Positions 50,126-59,121 of a DNA stretch of 64,000 bases are shown in pieces; within the stretch, counting starts at the first letter, position 1; every line of letters begins with the position of its first letter. This stretch comes from an uncultured Arachnia sp. GTDB lineage: Bacteria > Actinomycetota > Actinomycetes > Propionibacteriales > Propionibacteriaceae. The notes beneath the pieces are model-generated. The model was not told the DNA's origin and made no database searches. It saw only the letters and a program-made list of their open reading frames with translations. The position numbers were made by a program, and so were the translations under genes. Location of the stretch: assembly GCA_947499145.1 (NCBI GenBank), contig CANMNB010000004.1:310001-374000 (forward strand). Reading direction: 5' to 3'.

Positions 50126-51046
50126 ATGACTATGACATCCACGACCTCCGCACCCGTCTCGCGGGGCATCGTCGCGGCCGCCGGCACCGCGGACCAGCCG
50201 CTTAGGCACCGTCGCAAGATCCGCTCCACCGGCTGGTGGGTGGGGGCGGTGCTGAAGGCGATCATCGGCTTGCTCTTCCTGCTGGCAGCCCTGTTCCCGC
50301 TGGCCTGGATGGTGATCGCCGGGTTCAAGGCAAAGACCGAGGTCATCTCCACCCCGTTCCAGTTTTTCCCCGAGGTCTGGCTGGTGGAAAACTACATCCA
50401 GATCGCCTCCGACCCGACCTTCCTGCGAACCATGGGCTGGACGTTCATGGGCGCCGTCCTGTTTACGCTGCTGCATCTGTTCCTGAACTCGTTCGCCGCC
50501 TACGCCTTCGCCCGGCTGGACTTTCGGTTCAAGAAGACAATGTGGGTGATCATCATCACCACCATGTTTATCCCGGGCATGACCATCTTGCTGACCAGCT
50601 TCATCGTCGTGACCAACCTGTTCATGCTGGACACCCTCGCTGTGCTGGTGCTGCCCGGCGCGGCGAGTGCGGCCAGCGTGTTCTTCATCCGGCAGTTCTA
50701 CCTGAACATCCCCGCGAGTCTGGAGGAGGCGGCGATGATCGACGGCGCGGGTAAGTTCCAGATCTACCTGCGGCTTTTCCTGCCGCTGTCCAAGCCGCCG
50801 TTCGTAGTGATGGGCATCACGGCGTTCCTCGCCTACTGGAACTCCTACGTCTGGCCGATCATGACCATCACCACCCCCGATAAGTTCGTGGTGCAGCAGT
50901 ACCTGACCACGTTCCGCTCGGAGCGCTCCACCGAACTGGGCATGCTGATGGCCGGCTCCACTCTGGCCGCGGCGCCTGTGGTGATCCTGTTCCTGATCTT
51001 CCAGCGCCAGATCATCGGTAACATCAAGATGGCGGGGCTCAAGTGA
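50126..51046 (+). CDS. Oligosaccharide ABC importer, permease (MalG type)
   Basis: 306 aa, starting one base after the preceding stop. Six TM helices and the EAA loop S-L-E-E-A-A-M-I-D-G-A-G-K-F-Q-I-Y; P-L-A-W-M-V-I-A-G-F-K near the first helix is typical of MalG partners. The N-terminal 40 residues are polar and longer than usual. It overlaps the GH116 start (GTGA). Confidence 0.9.
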   Translation: MTMTSTTSAPVSRGIVAAAGTADQPLRHRRKIRSTGWWVGAVLKAIIGLLFLLAALFPLAWMVIAGFKAKTEVISTPFQFFPEVWLVENYIQIASDPTFLRTMGWTFMGAVLFTLLHLFLNSFAAYAFARLDFRFKKTMWVIIITTMFIPGMTILLTSFIVVTNLFMLDTLAVLVLPGAASAASVFFIRQFYLNIPASLEEAAMIDGAGKFQIYLRLFLPLSKPPFVVMGITAFLAYWNSYVWPIMTITTPDKFVVQQYLTTFRSERSTELGMLMAGSTLAAAPVVILFLIFQRQIIGNIKMAGLK

Positions 51047-53736
51047 CCTGGAACCCGCAGGAACACCCGGCCGTCGCGATGCCGATCGGTGGCATCGGGA
51101 CGGGCTCCATAGCGATGGGCTCCGACGGCGGGTGGCGGCAGGTCCAGCTCGCCGGGGTGGGCAACCACCGCGGCGACCTGCCGGGCACGTTCATGGCGAT
51201 GCGCACCTCTCAGCACGAGCCGATCCATGACCAGACGGTGGTGCTGCAGTCGGCACGCACCGATCCAGGGTCGCAGGGCAGCCCTGCCACGCCCATGTTC
51301 AACGACGATTTGGTGCCCGCCTGGCAGCGGGACTTGGTCGCCGAGTTTGGCGGCACCGCCACCACGATGTCCGGCACCTACCCGGTGGCGTGCGTGGTGC
51401 ACGAGACTGGCGGGCCCGTTAGCGTCGAGGTGCGCGCTACCTCGCCGATGGTCCCCACCGACGCCGACGCCTCCGGCTACCCGGCCGTGATGCTCGAGGT
51501 CACTCTTACCAACCACACCGATACCACCACGCAGGCCTGGCTGGCCCACAGCGTGCACAACGCCGTCGGACTCGACCCGCGCCTCAACCCCGACGGTGTC
51601 CGCGCAGTCGGCTACGGCGGCAACGTCAACACGATGCGCCGAAGACTGTCCTCCGTCGGTCTAGTGGCGACTTCGAGGGACGAGCAGGCGCGTGTCGGAA
51701 CCCCGCCGGACGCACAGTCGGACCTCGACGCACGCGCGGGACGCCCTGCTCGTTCAGCGCTGGAGCGCCAGCTCCGACGGGTGGACCTGGTCATGGACAA
51801 CCCGTCGGTGGCTCCCGACTCGCCGTGGGCCGGGCAGATGGTGCTCGGCTGCGTCGCGGACGACGTGGTTGCGCTGCCCTCCTACTCGAACCCGTCGGAG
51901 CTGTTCGACTTCCTCCACCTGCTCGCCCCGTGGGGCGACCACTCGCGGCGCGACGCATTCCTAGGAGTGCAGGCTCCGCAGAACTCAGCTCCGACGCCGA
52001 GATTCGGGCCCTCGCCGCAGGGTCAGACCTGGCTCGGCGCGCTGGTGGCTCACGCGGAATTGCAGCCGCGGGCCTCGCGCACGGTGCGCTTCTTGCTGAC
52101 GTGGTACTTCCCCAACCGCATGGTGGACTTCGTTCAGTTCGGACCCGACCGACCCGAGCTCGGCAACACCAGGTTCTGGCTCGGCAATCACTACGCCTCG
52201 CGGTGGACCGACGCCGTCGAGGTCGCGGACGAGGTGTTCGCCCACTGGGAGCCGCTGTGGCACGCCACCACAGCCTGGACCGACGTCGTCGACGGCCTCG
52301 ACCTGCCCGAGCAGTGGCGCACCCACCTGGCCACCCAACCCGTCCCGTTGCGCACACCCACGAGCTTCCGCACCCACGACGGCGCCTTCTTCGGATTCGA
52401 GGGGGTGCTCGGCACGTCCACGGCGATGTGGTCCGGTGACGTGGGTGGCTCCTGCCCGCTGAATTGTACTCATGTGTGGAACTATGCGATGGCAGCCTCT
52501 GCGCTGTTCCCGTCGCTCGAGCGCTCGATGCGCGAGACCGAGTTCGACGTCATGCAGACCCGCTCCGGCGCCCTGCCGCACCGCGTGTTCATGCCGCCCT
52601 ACCTCGAGCAGTTCGGCGACGGGCCCATCGGCGGCCCGATCGAGGCCGCCCTTGACGGCATGTGCGGCGCCGTGCTCAAGACCTACCGCGAACTGTTGCG
52701 CGGCGCCGTCGACATTGCCTGGGTGTGGGAGCGCTGGCGCAACATCTGCGCGCTGATGGACCACGTCGTCGCCCAATGGGACCCGAAGGGCACGGGCCTG
52801 CTCGCCGGGATCCAGCCCAGCACCCACGATATCGGGCTGCACGGCAGCAACACCTACATGGGCACCTACTGGCTCGCCGCGCTGCGGGCGGCGGAAGAAC
52901 TCGCGAAGGTGGTCGGCGACCACGAACGGGCCGCGTCCTGGCGGGAGCGCTTCGAGACGTCCTCGCGCCGCTACGACGAGGCGTGTTTCGACGGCGAGTA
53001 CTACGTCCAGCGCCCCGACCCATCGCTTCCCGAGGAGCATCAATGGGGGATCGGCTGCCTGTCGGACCAGCTGATCGGCCAGTGGTGGGCCCACATCCTC
53101 GGGCTGGGCCACCTGCTGCCAGCGGACCACGTCCGCACGGCGCTGCGCAGCGTGGTCCGCTGTAACCTGCGGGAGGTCACGGTCCCCGTCGCCGAATTCG
53201 CGCAGCGACCGTACGCCGTCGAGGGGGAGAAGGGCCTTGTCATGTGCTCGTGGCCCAACGGCGGCCGGCCCGAGGTGCCCACCCTCTACTGCGACGAGGT
53301 CTGGACCGGCGTCGAGTACCAGGTGGCGGCGCACTGCATCATGGAGGGTCTGCACGACGAGGCGGTCGCGATTCTCGAGGCGATGTGGGCACGGCACGAC
53401 GGTCGCCGTCGCAACCCGTTCAACGAGGCGGAGTGCGGCGACCACTACGCTCGTGCCATGGCAGGTTGGAGCGTCCTCGAGGCGGAACTGGGGCTGGCGT
53501 GGAGCGCGCTCGACGGCACCTTCCGCGTCGTCGGACCGGGGACGGTGCCGCTATTGACCGGATCCGGCTGGGCCGAGGTTCAGGTCGACGGCGACGGCGT
53601 GCGGGTCCTGTGTCACCGCGGCCATATCCCGCTGCGGCGCGTAATCACGCCAGGCGGGGACTGGGTCCTCGACGGCAACGAGCTGTCACCCCTCGACGGC
53701 TGGACCCGGCTGAGTCGATCCGGAGAGGCGGACTGA
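51043..53736 (+). CDS. GH116-family glycoside hydrolase
   Basis: 897 aa, no signal peptide, so cytoplasmic. N-terminal beta domain starts with P-I-G-G-I-G-T-G-S-I; the (alpha/alpha)6 catalytic part includes G-D-V-G-G-S-C-P-L-N-C-T-H-V-W-N-Y-A (about 465-482), C-L-S-D-Q-L-I-G-Q-W-W (about 674), M-C-S-W-P-N-G-G-R-P and F-N-E-A-E-C-G-D-H-Y-A-R-A (about 793), all GH116 hallmarks. Known members are beta-glucosidases/glucosylceramidases, and a D-arabinofuranosidase activity has been reported in this family. Here it likely finishes oligosaccharides after import. Its GTG overlaps the permease stop. Confidence 0.88.
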   Translation: MTWNPQEHPAVAMPIGGIGTGSIAMGSDGGWRQVQLAGVGNHRGDLPGTFMAMRTSQHEPIHDQTVVLQSARTDPGSQGSPATPMFNDDLVPAWQRDLVAEFGGTATTMSGTYPVACVVHETGGPVSVEVRATSPMVPTDADASGYPAVMLEVTLTNHTDTTTQAWLAHSVHNAVGLDPRLNPDGVRAVGYGGNVNTMRRRLSSVGLVATSRDEQARVGTPPDAQSDLDARAGRPARSALERQLRRVDLVMDNPSVAPDSPWAGQMVLGCVADDVVALPSYSNPSELFDFLHLLAPWGDHSRRDAFLGVQAPQNSAPTPRFGPSPQGQTWLGALVAHAELQPRASRTVRFLLTWYFPNRMVDFVQFGPDRPELGNTRFWLGNHYASRWTDAVEVADEVFAHWEPLWHATTAWTDVVDGLDLPEQWRTHLATQPVPLRTPTSFRTHDGAFFGFEGVLGTSTAMWSGDVGGSCPLNCTHVWNYAMAASALFPSLERSMRETEFDVMQTRSGALPHRVFMPPYLEQFGDGPIGGPIEAALDGMCGAVLKTYRELLRGAVDIAWVWERWRNICALMDHVVAQWDPKGTGLLAGIQPSTHDIGLHGSNTYMGTYWLAALRAAEELAKVVGDHERAASWRERFETSSRRYDEACFDGEYYVQRPDPSLPEEHQWGIGCLSDQLIGQWWAHILGLGHLLPADHVRTALRSVVRCNLREVTVPVAEFAQRPYAVEGEKGLVMCSWPNGGRPEVPTLYCDEVWTGVEYQVAAHCIMEGLHDEAVAILEAMWARHDGRRRNPFNEAECGDHYARAMAGWSVLEAELGLAWSALDGTFRVVGPGTVPLLTGSGWAEVQVDGDGVRVLCHRGHIPLRRVITPGGDWVLDGNELSPLDGWTRLSRSGEAD

Positions 53737-53737
53737 A

Positions 53738-54757
53738 GTGAAGCCACCCCTGACCCCCCCCAAGGCGGCGACGATTACCGACGTCGCGCGCGCGGCGAAC
53801 GTGTCCGTGGCGACGGTCTCCCGGATCCTCAACGGGAACCCGAAGGTTGCGCCCGAGCTGGCCAAGCGGGTTGAGGCGGCCGTCAGCGAGGTCAACTACC
53901 GGCCCAACGGTGCCGGCCGTGCGTTGCGGCGCCAGAAGTCCGACCTGTGGGCCGCCATCGTCCCCGACATCCAGAACCCATTCTTCGTGAAGGTGGTCGA
54001 CGCCTTCGAGCGGGTGGCCAACGCGGAGGGATTCTCCGTGGTGCTGTGCAACACGCAGGAGGACCTGGCGAAGGAGAAGGCGTCGATCGAGACCGTGATC
54101 GCGCACCAGGTTTCCGGGGTGCTGGTCGCGGCCGCGTCCCCGCAGACGAAGCTGCGCATGTTCGAGCGCTACGGAATTCCCGTGGTGACGATCGACCGTC
54201 GCGTCAACGACTTCTCCGGCGACGCCGTCACGGTTGACAACGCATTGATCGGCCGGATGGCGGCCGAACACCTGCTCGAGCAGGGACGCGAGAAGGCACT
54301 GATCCTGAGCCACACCGTCGAATTGTCGCCGATGCGGGACCGGGAACTCGGGTTCCGGCAGCGCATGGCCGAGGCCGGGCACGCGGTCAGCGAGCGGTGG
54401 GTGGCGCACCTCGCGTTCCAGGACGGGAGGCAGGTCATCATCCGCGACCTGCTGCGCAAGCGCTCCGGCGTCGACGCCGTGTTTTGCACCACCAACACGC
54501 TGACGGCCGAGGCGTTCGTCGCGCTGCAGTCGCTGGGAATGGAGATCGGGCCGCAGGTCGGGCTCGTTGGCGTCGACGACCACCGCTGGAACACCATGGT
54601 GCAGCCGCAGGTCACGGTGGTGGAGCAGCCGGCCGAGCAGCTCGGGACGTGGGCGGGCCAGTTGCTGGCCACGCGCTCGCGCGGGCAGACGATGAACCAC
54701 GGCCGGATCACGCTTGACCCGGTACTGCAGATCAGGGCGAGCTCGCTGCGGGGGTAG
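53738..54757 (+). CDS. LacI-family regulator of the glycan operon
   Basis: 339 aa from a GTG one base after the GH116 stop. HTH A-T-I-T-D-V-A-R-A-A-N-V-S-V-A-T-V-S-R-I-L-N-G-N-P, hinge P-N-G-A-G-R-A-L-R-R, then an effector domain (I-V-P-D-I-Q-N-P-F-F). As the last gene of the operon it would be autoregulated through the AAACGATTAC site at 45308. Distinct from the rhamnose LacI in sequence and presumably in operator. Confidence 0.9.
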   Translation: MKPPLTPPKAATITDVARAANVSVATVSRILNGNPKVAPELAKRVEAAVSEVNYRPNGAGRALRRQKSDLWAAIVPDIQNPFFVKVVDAFERVANAEGFSVVLCNTQEDLAKEKASIETVIAHQVSGVLVAAASPQTKLRMFERYGIPVVTIDRRVNDFSGDAVTVDNALIGRMAAEHLLEQGREKALILSHTVELSPMRDRELGFRQRMAEAGHAVSERWVAHLAFQDGRQVIIRDLLRKRSGVDAVFCTTNTLTAEAFVALQSLGMEIGPQVGLVGVDDHRWNTMVQPQVTVVEQPAEQLGTWAGQLLATRSRGQTMNHGRITLDPVLQIRASSLRG

Positions 54758-55008
54758 GGGAGACTGCGTCGGGGCAAATCAAGGGCTCCGACAGTCAAGC
54801 CCCTATCGTCCACTCGCGCGGCCGTGAGCCAAGGTGGGGTGTTCGACAGCGGGGAGGCGCCGGCGAGCGTCGCCTCGTGGCTGCTGGACGTTGTCTAGTC
54901 GAACATGTGGGACCTGGGCCCACCTTGCGCAGCGCTCGCTGTAGCGGAGACGCCAGAGTGGAGTAGCTACCCTTCCGTCCGACCCGAACCAGTACCCAGG
55001 CTGACGAC

Positions 55009-55221
55009 ATGATGTCCAGCTCCAACACGAGAGCCATGGTGCGAGCACATGGACGCGAGCTCTTGGACCTGAGCGCAGCGCTGATCAATCTAGCCAACTC
55101 GGGATACGTCGCGCCTCCCCACGTGAGCTGCGTCGCTTACGAAATCCAGCGTGACGCGGCAAATCACTCAACCTCCCGCGAACTACAGCTGCAGTTGTTC
55201 TTCCGTCGTCTCCATGGGTGA
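55009..55221 (+). CDS. Possible small protein of unknown function
   Basis: A 70-codon frame from ATG-ATG at 55009 in an otherwise gene-free 570-bp stretch (54758-55327). Mixed hydrophobic/charged composition (L-L-D-L-S-A-A-L-I-N-L-A-N), no recognised domain and no clear ribosome-binding site. Weak call. Confidence 0.3.
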   Translation: MMSSSNTRAMVRAHGRELLDLSAALINLANSGYVAPPHVSCVAYEIQRDAANHSTSRELQLQLFFRRLHG

Positions 55222-55327
55222 GGCAGTACGTCCCGACGTGCTTGAGACCGAGCGGGGCCTTCACGTCACTCTCCCGTCAGCGACGGGTTCTCTAGAGCAT
55301 GAGTAGTGAAGCGACGGAGGGTGGGAA

Positions 55328-55624
55328 ATGACACAGCGCACTTACGAGGTCCACGCCCTGCTGGAGCACGCCGTCGATTTGGCGTCTACTGAAGATGCCT
55401 TACCTGGCTTTGTGCAGCTGGAGCTGTTGGCGTGCGAGGCACTCGCAGCTGATCTGGCGTTCGGTTGTCGTCGGGTGGCTGTAGTGCTGCCGGACACAGT
55501 GCCGGGTTGTCTAGAGGCGGTTGCTGAGAGGACCGCCGACTGGCCGGCGGATGAGGGCTCGGCGTTGGCGGCTCCGTTTATGGAGATGATCGGGGAGATT
55601 CGCCGTACCCTTCAGCGGGCGTGA
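55328..55624 (+). CDS. Small hypothetical protein at the head of the Tad operon
   Basis: 98 aa from the ATG at 55328 with GGAGGG upstream. Mostly helical, acidic (net negative), no TM segment or signal. Not recognised. One base separates it from the sigma-like gene, so the two are co-transcribed. It could be a small partner or anti-sigma-like protein; nothing in the sequence proves this. Confidence 0.6.
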   Translation: MTQRTYEVHALLEHAVDLASTEDALPGFVQLELLACEALAADLAFGCRRVAVVLPDTVPGCLEAVAERTADWPADEGSALAAPFMEMIGEIRRTLQRA

Positions 55625-55625
55625 G

Positions 55626-57404
55626 ATGGCCGGATCGGCGCAGTGGGTTACTGGAACTCTGGGTCGTCGAGGACTGCCACCGGCGGTGGTCGAGTGGGGC
55701 GCCGTCGCCTGGAGTAGCAACCAGATGCTCGGGGGCACGGATCCGCGAGTGCGGCGTGCCGCCGCGGTGGCTCGTCTCCTAATCGGAGCGCCTCGAACCA
55801 CGGATCCCACAGCTGTGCGGTCACGCGGTGACGGAGGTACGCCCGGATCGGCGGACGTGGGACGGCAACTGCATCTTGAGGTGCTTCATGCGACACGTGC
55901 TGCTGTGCGGGATACCCGTGGCGTTGACAGGAGGCTGCTCGAGACGGTCGAGCGAGATCTGCTGATGCCGCGTCCGGCCGTAGTCAGCTTCCGAGCAGCG
56001 CTGATGGAGTGGGAGGACTGTGTTGCCGAGGCGTCGGTGCAGATGGACGCGCGCTCGGCGCTGACGGTGGCGCGCACCCAGTCAGCCCTGTTGAGCGCCG
56101 GGCTGAGCCTGATGCAGCGCTTCGAGGTGACCGACGGCGTGGGCCATGAGCGGTTACAGGACGCCGCGCAAGTCGCCAGCCGTTCTTGGGGAGAAGCTGC
56201 GCGAATCTGGCGGGGTCTGTGCCCACGGGGTCCTGCCCCGATGGGCCGCCTGGAGCGCGCAATGGTTCATCTGCAGCTGGCAGTCTCCTCGTCGGGTGAC
56301 AAGGAGCGGCTGGACTCCCTGCTCCACACAGGTTTCGGCGGGGTAGTCGTGGCGGCGATGGCGGTCACGCCACGAGGGATGCATTCCGGCTCCGATCTGG
56401 TTACGTCCGCTGTGACGTTGAGCGTTCGAAGCGAGCTCGCTGGCGGTCTCCTGGAGTCCAGAGGGTCCAGCGGCACCGAGATCGACTCGGCCGCCACGAG
56501 GACGCCGGATCCGTCTCGGGCGATGGCCATCGCCGGGCGGACGCAGACAACTCCCACCGTTGGCCAGCTGATCGAGAGCGGGCAGCCTCCGCAATTCGGA
56601 GATGCCGCTCAGCTAGCTGGGCTGGCTCGTACCAGGGACGCTGGGGTGGTAGCCGGCGTGGCCCGTCAGGGAAATGCCGAGGCGACGCGACTGTTCGCGG
56701 ATGCCTCAGATTCCGAACTGGCCAGGTTGGAGCATGCCGGAGTGGTTGCGCGGGCGCGGATTGCCGAGTCCGCGCTTCCGCTGGTCTACGCCAAGAGCCG
56801 CGAGGTGGCCTCGAGGCATCGAGAGGAGTTCGTCTCCCTGGCATCCCTGCGCTTGGTGGAAGCAGCCGTTCGTTGGGATCCTCACAGGGCGACGTGGTCG
56901 ACCTACGCCTACCAGGTCACCGAGCGGGCATCCCGAGAGCACTACCGCAACACCGCGGCGGCTTCGAGGGAAACCACCGGCTTGATGACCGATGCGACAG
57001 ACCAGATGACGCAGGCAGACATCGATCGGACCGCGGATAGGAAGGAGATCGCGGAGGCGGTCACTGAACGAGATGAGCACCGACGTGCCCTCGACTTGCT
57101 GCGACGGCTGCCGGATCATCTGCGTCAGGTGGCGGCCGATCATGTCGGGATCGGAACGGAGCCGGCGACACTGCGTGAGATCGCGGCTGCCCAAGGGGTC
57201 TCCGCGACTTCGGCGTCGCGACGGTTCGAGGAGGCGATGGACAAGCTCCGCTCCTTCCTTCACGAGGGAGAAGTGCCCGCGTCCGCACCCAATCTCCGAG
57301 CCCTGGCGCAAGCGCTGGCAGCGACTGCGCCCGCGATCACGGATGCGGACCGGCTTGAGCGACAGCGTCGCCGAGCGGTTCAAACCATGGCACCCGGGAG
57401 GTGA
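55626..57404 (+). CDS. Sigma-70-like protein with large novel N-terminal region
   Basis: 592 aa. Residues about 386-445 look like sigma region 2 (L-V-Y-A-K-S-R-E-V, then F-V-S-L-A-S-L-R-L-V-E-A-A-V-R-W-D-P, W-S-T-Y-A-Y-Q-V-T-E-R-A-S-R), and residues about 494-545 like region 4 (L-R-E-I-A-A-A-Q-G-V-S-A-T-S-A-S-R-R-F-E-E-A). The first about 380 residues are helical, Ala/Arg-rich and unknown. In place at the head of the Tad genes, it may direct their expression. Region 2 lacks the aromatic-rich -10 melting motif of housekeeping sigma factors, so promoter use is uncertain. Confidence 0.65.
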   Translation: MAGSAQWVTGTLGRRGLPPAVVEWGAVAWSSNQMLGGTDPRVRRAAAVARLLIGAPRTTDPTAVRSRGDGGTPGSADVGRQLHLEVLHATRAAVRDTRGVDRRLLETVERDLLMPRPAVVSFRAALMEWEDCVAEASVQMDARSALTVARTQSALLSAGLSLMQRFEVTDGVGHERLQDAAQVASRSWGEAARIWRGLCPRGPAPMGRLERAMVHLQLAVSSSGDKERLDSLLHTGFGGVVVAAMAVTPRGMHSGSDLVTSAVTLSVRSELAGGLLESRGSSGTEIDSAATRTPDPSRAMAIAGRTQTTPTVGQLIESGQPPQFGDAAQLAGLARTRDAGVVAGVARQGNAEATRLFADASDSELARLEHAGVVARARIAESALPLVYAKSREVASRHREEFVSLASLRLVEAAVRWDPHRATWSTYAYQVTERASREHYRNTAAASRETTGLMTDATDQMTQADIDRTADRKEIAEAVTERDEHRRALDLLRRLPDHLRQVAADHVGIGTEPATLREIAAAQGVSATSASRRFEEAMDKLRSFLHEGEVPASAPNLRALAQALAATAPAITDADRLERQRRRAVQTMAPGR

Positions 57405-57419
57405 GCTTGGGCCAGCAGC

Positions 57420-57689
57420 GTGGGGGAGGTTTCCCTGCCGTGGCCTAGAAATCCGGAATATTATGCTTGTCAGAGCCGTTTTGGACCTCTGGACCTAGTC
57501 CCGGATGTGGACGTAGATTGCCTCATGGCCGAGGGAATTGTCTCGTTCAGGTCCGGGTCGGAGCAGCGCAGCCCCGACAGCCCGCGCCTGACCACTGCGT
57601 CCATCTTCGGGTACGTCGACAAGCCCGCGAACGTGGATGCTGTCGCTTCACGCGCGGGGGCCGTTGGTGTCGGGTTACCGAGGCTATGA
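57420..57689 (+). CDS. Small hypothetical protein coupled to the SAF-domain gene
   Basis: 89 codons from a GTG at 57420 to a TGA that overlaps the next ATG (ATGA at 57686). The overlap suggests translational coupling. Composition is unusual for the locus (W-P-R-N-P-E-Y-Y-A-C-Q-S-R-F near the start). No domain seen. Confidence 0.45.
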   Translation: MGEVSLPWPRNPEYYACQSRFGPLDLVPDVDVDCLMAEGIVSFRSGSEQRSPDSPRLTTASIFGYVDKPANVDAVASRAGAVGVGLPRL

Positions 57690-58393
57690 CGATGCGCGTT
57701 TCCAGCCCTGAGGTGGTCGACCAATCGGTGCAGGCGCCGGTTGCGCCAGCTGCGCGTGCGCGTCGTCAGGCTCGGCCGTTGGTCGCGGTCGTGGGTGTCT
57801 TGCTGATCTTGATGGGGGCCGCGGGTGGTGCGCTGATTTTCCTGGCCACGGGCTCGACCGTGGAGGCCCTCGCGGCCCGGGTGCCGGTGGCACGCGGTCA
57901 GATGATGTCAGCGGACATGTTCTCCCCGGTTCAGATCGCGCCGAACCAGCAGCTGTCCTACCTTGAGGCTGACGAGCTGCCCGCGCTGATCGGGAAGCGC
58001 GCGGCACACGACCTCGCGGCGGGTTCCTTGGTTGGCCCGGAGGTGGCCGTCGAGTCGGTTGTGCCGGCCGTGGGTCGTACCGTGGTCGGTGTGTCGGTGC
58101 CGCCGGGCGCGGAACCGGCAGTCCCGTTGCAGGTGGGTGATCACGTGCGGGTGATCATGACAGAGCCGGCCTATGCCTGCACCTCGGCGGTGGCTCCAGC
58201 TTCGGACGGCAACGTTGCGCCGGAGTGCGGCAAAGAGATTGTCGTGCAAGGCAACGTCGTGGCGTCCACGCGGGATGAGGCATCGGGTCAGGTGATGGTC
58301 TCCGTCGATGTGGCTGAAGCAGATGCACCCCGAACAGCCGCTGCTGCCGCGATGGGCCGGGTAGCGGTTGTTCTGGACTCCCGGGAGCGGTGA
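57686..58393 (+). CDS. CpaB/RcpC-like SAF-domain protein of the Tad system
   Basis: 235 aa from the ATG at 57686. One TM helix (about residues 31-55), then an SAF-like domain: V-P-V-A-R-G-Q-M-M-S-A-D-M-F, I-G-K-R-A-A-H-D-L-A-A-G-S-L-V, and a beta-clip C-terminal half with two cysteines. CpaB proteins sit at the outer face of the membrane and support Flp pilus assembly. It overlaps the next start (GTGA). Confidence 0.8.
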   Translation: MTMRVSSPEVVDQSVQAPVAPAARARRQARPLVAVVGVLLILMGAAGGALIFLATGSTVEALAARVPVARGQMMSADMFSPVQIAPNQQLSYLEADELPALIGKRAAHDLAAGSLVGPEVAVESVVPAVGRTVVGVSVPPGAEPAVPLQVGDHVRVIMTEPAYACTSAVAPASDGNVAPECGKEIVVQGNVVASTRDEASGQVMVSVDVAEADAPRTAAAAAMGRVAVVLDSRER

Positions 58394-59121
58394 TGGCTGT
58401 CTACGCGCTGACATCGGCGGCTGGTTCGCCCGGGGTTACCACCACCGCGCTGGGCCTGGCGCTGTCCTGGCCGAGCGAGGTGGTCTTGATCGACGCCGAC
58501 CCGGTGGGTGGTTCCCCGATCCTCGCGGGCTACTTCGGCGGGGGCATGTCCCATCCGGGCACCTTGGTTGATCTGTGGTCGGCCTTTCGGCAGGGCCAGC
58601 TCGAGGTGGCGTTGCGGGAGAAGCCGCTGCGATTGTCGCCGACGGCGTCCCTGATCCCTGGGCCGGCCAGCGCAGCGCAGGCGGCGGGTTTGATGGACCT
58701 GTGGCCGGCGTTGGCCGTTCAGTCGAGGGAGCTGTCCCAGCTTGGTGTCGATGTGCTGGTGGACGTGGGGCGGCTGGGGCATCGAAACCTGCCCGTGCCT
58801 CTTGTCGACGGGGCGGACCAGGTGCTGCTGGTGGTGCGATCTGACCTCCCGTCGGTCGCCGCCGCTGCCGGCGCCGAGGTCCCGGAGCTCACACCAGTCG
58901 AAGCCGTGGTCGTGGGGCCGAATCGCCCCTACAGCTCCGCCGCGGTGGGCTCGGTCACAGGGTTCAAGGTGCGGGTCTCGCTGCCGTGGGCGCCGCAGGA
59001 CGCCGAGACACTGAGCTTGGGTAAACCTCAGCCACGCCGTCCAGGGCCTCTGTCTCGGACCTTGCGCCACGCCGCTGAGGATCTTCACGCACATTCCTTC
59101 GAGGAGGTGCCGGTGCTGTGA
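58390..59121 (+). CDS. tadZ: TadZ/CpaE-like ParA-family protein
   Basis: 243 aa. MinD/ParA-like N-terminus, but the P-loop reads S-A-A-G-S-P-G-V-T-T-T instead of K-G-G-x-G-K-T-T, so both signature Lys residues are absent; the strand V-V-L-I-D-A-D-P-V-G-G is kept. TadZ proteins localise the Tad machine at the pole and some lack ATPase activity. Gene order CpaB-TadZ-TadA supports the assignment. Starts at GTG 58390 or ATG 58393. Confidence 0.8.
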   Translation: MMAVYALTSAAGSPGVTTTALGLALSWPSEVVLIDADPVGGSPILAGYFGGGMSHPGTLVDLWSAFRQGQLEVALREKPLRLSPTASLIPGPASAAQAAGLMDLWPALAVQSRELSQLGVDVLVDVGRLGHRNLPVPLVDGADQVLLVVRSDLPSVAAAAGAEVPELTPVEAVVVGPNRPYSSAAVGSVTGFKVRVSLPWAPQDAETLSLGKPQPRRPGPLSRTLRHAAEDLHAHSFEEVPVL

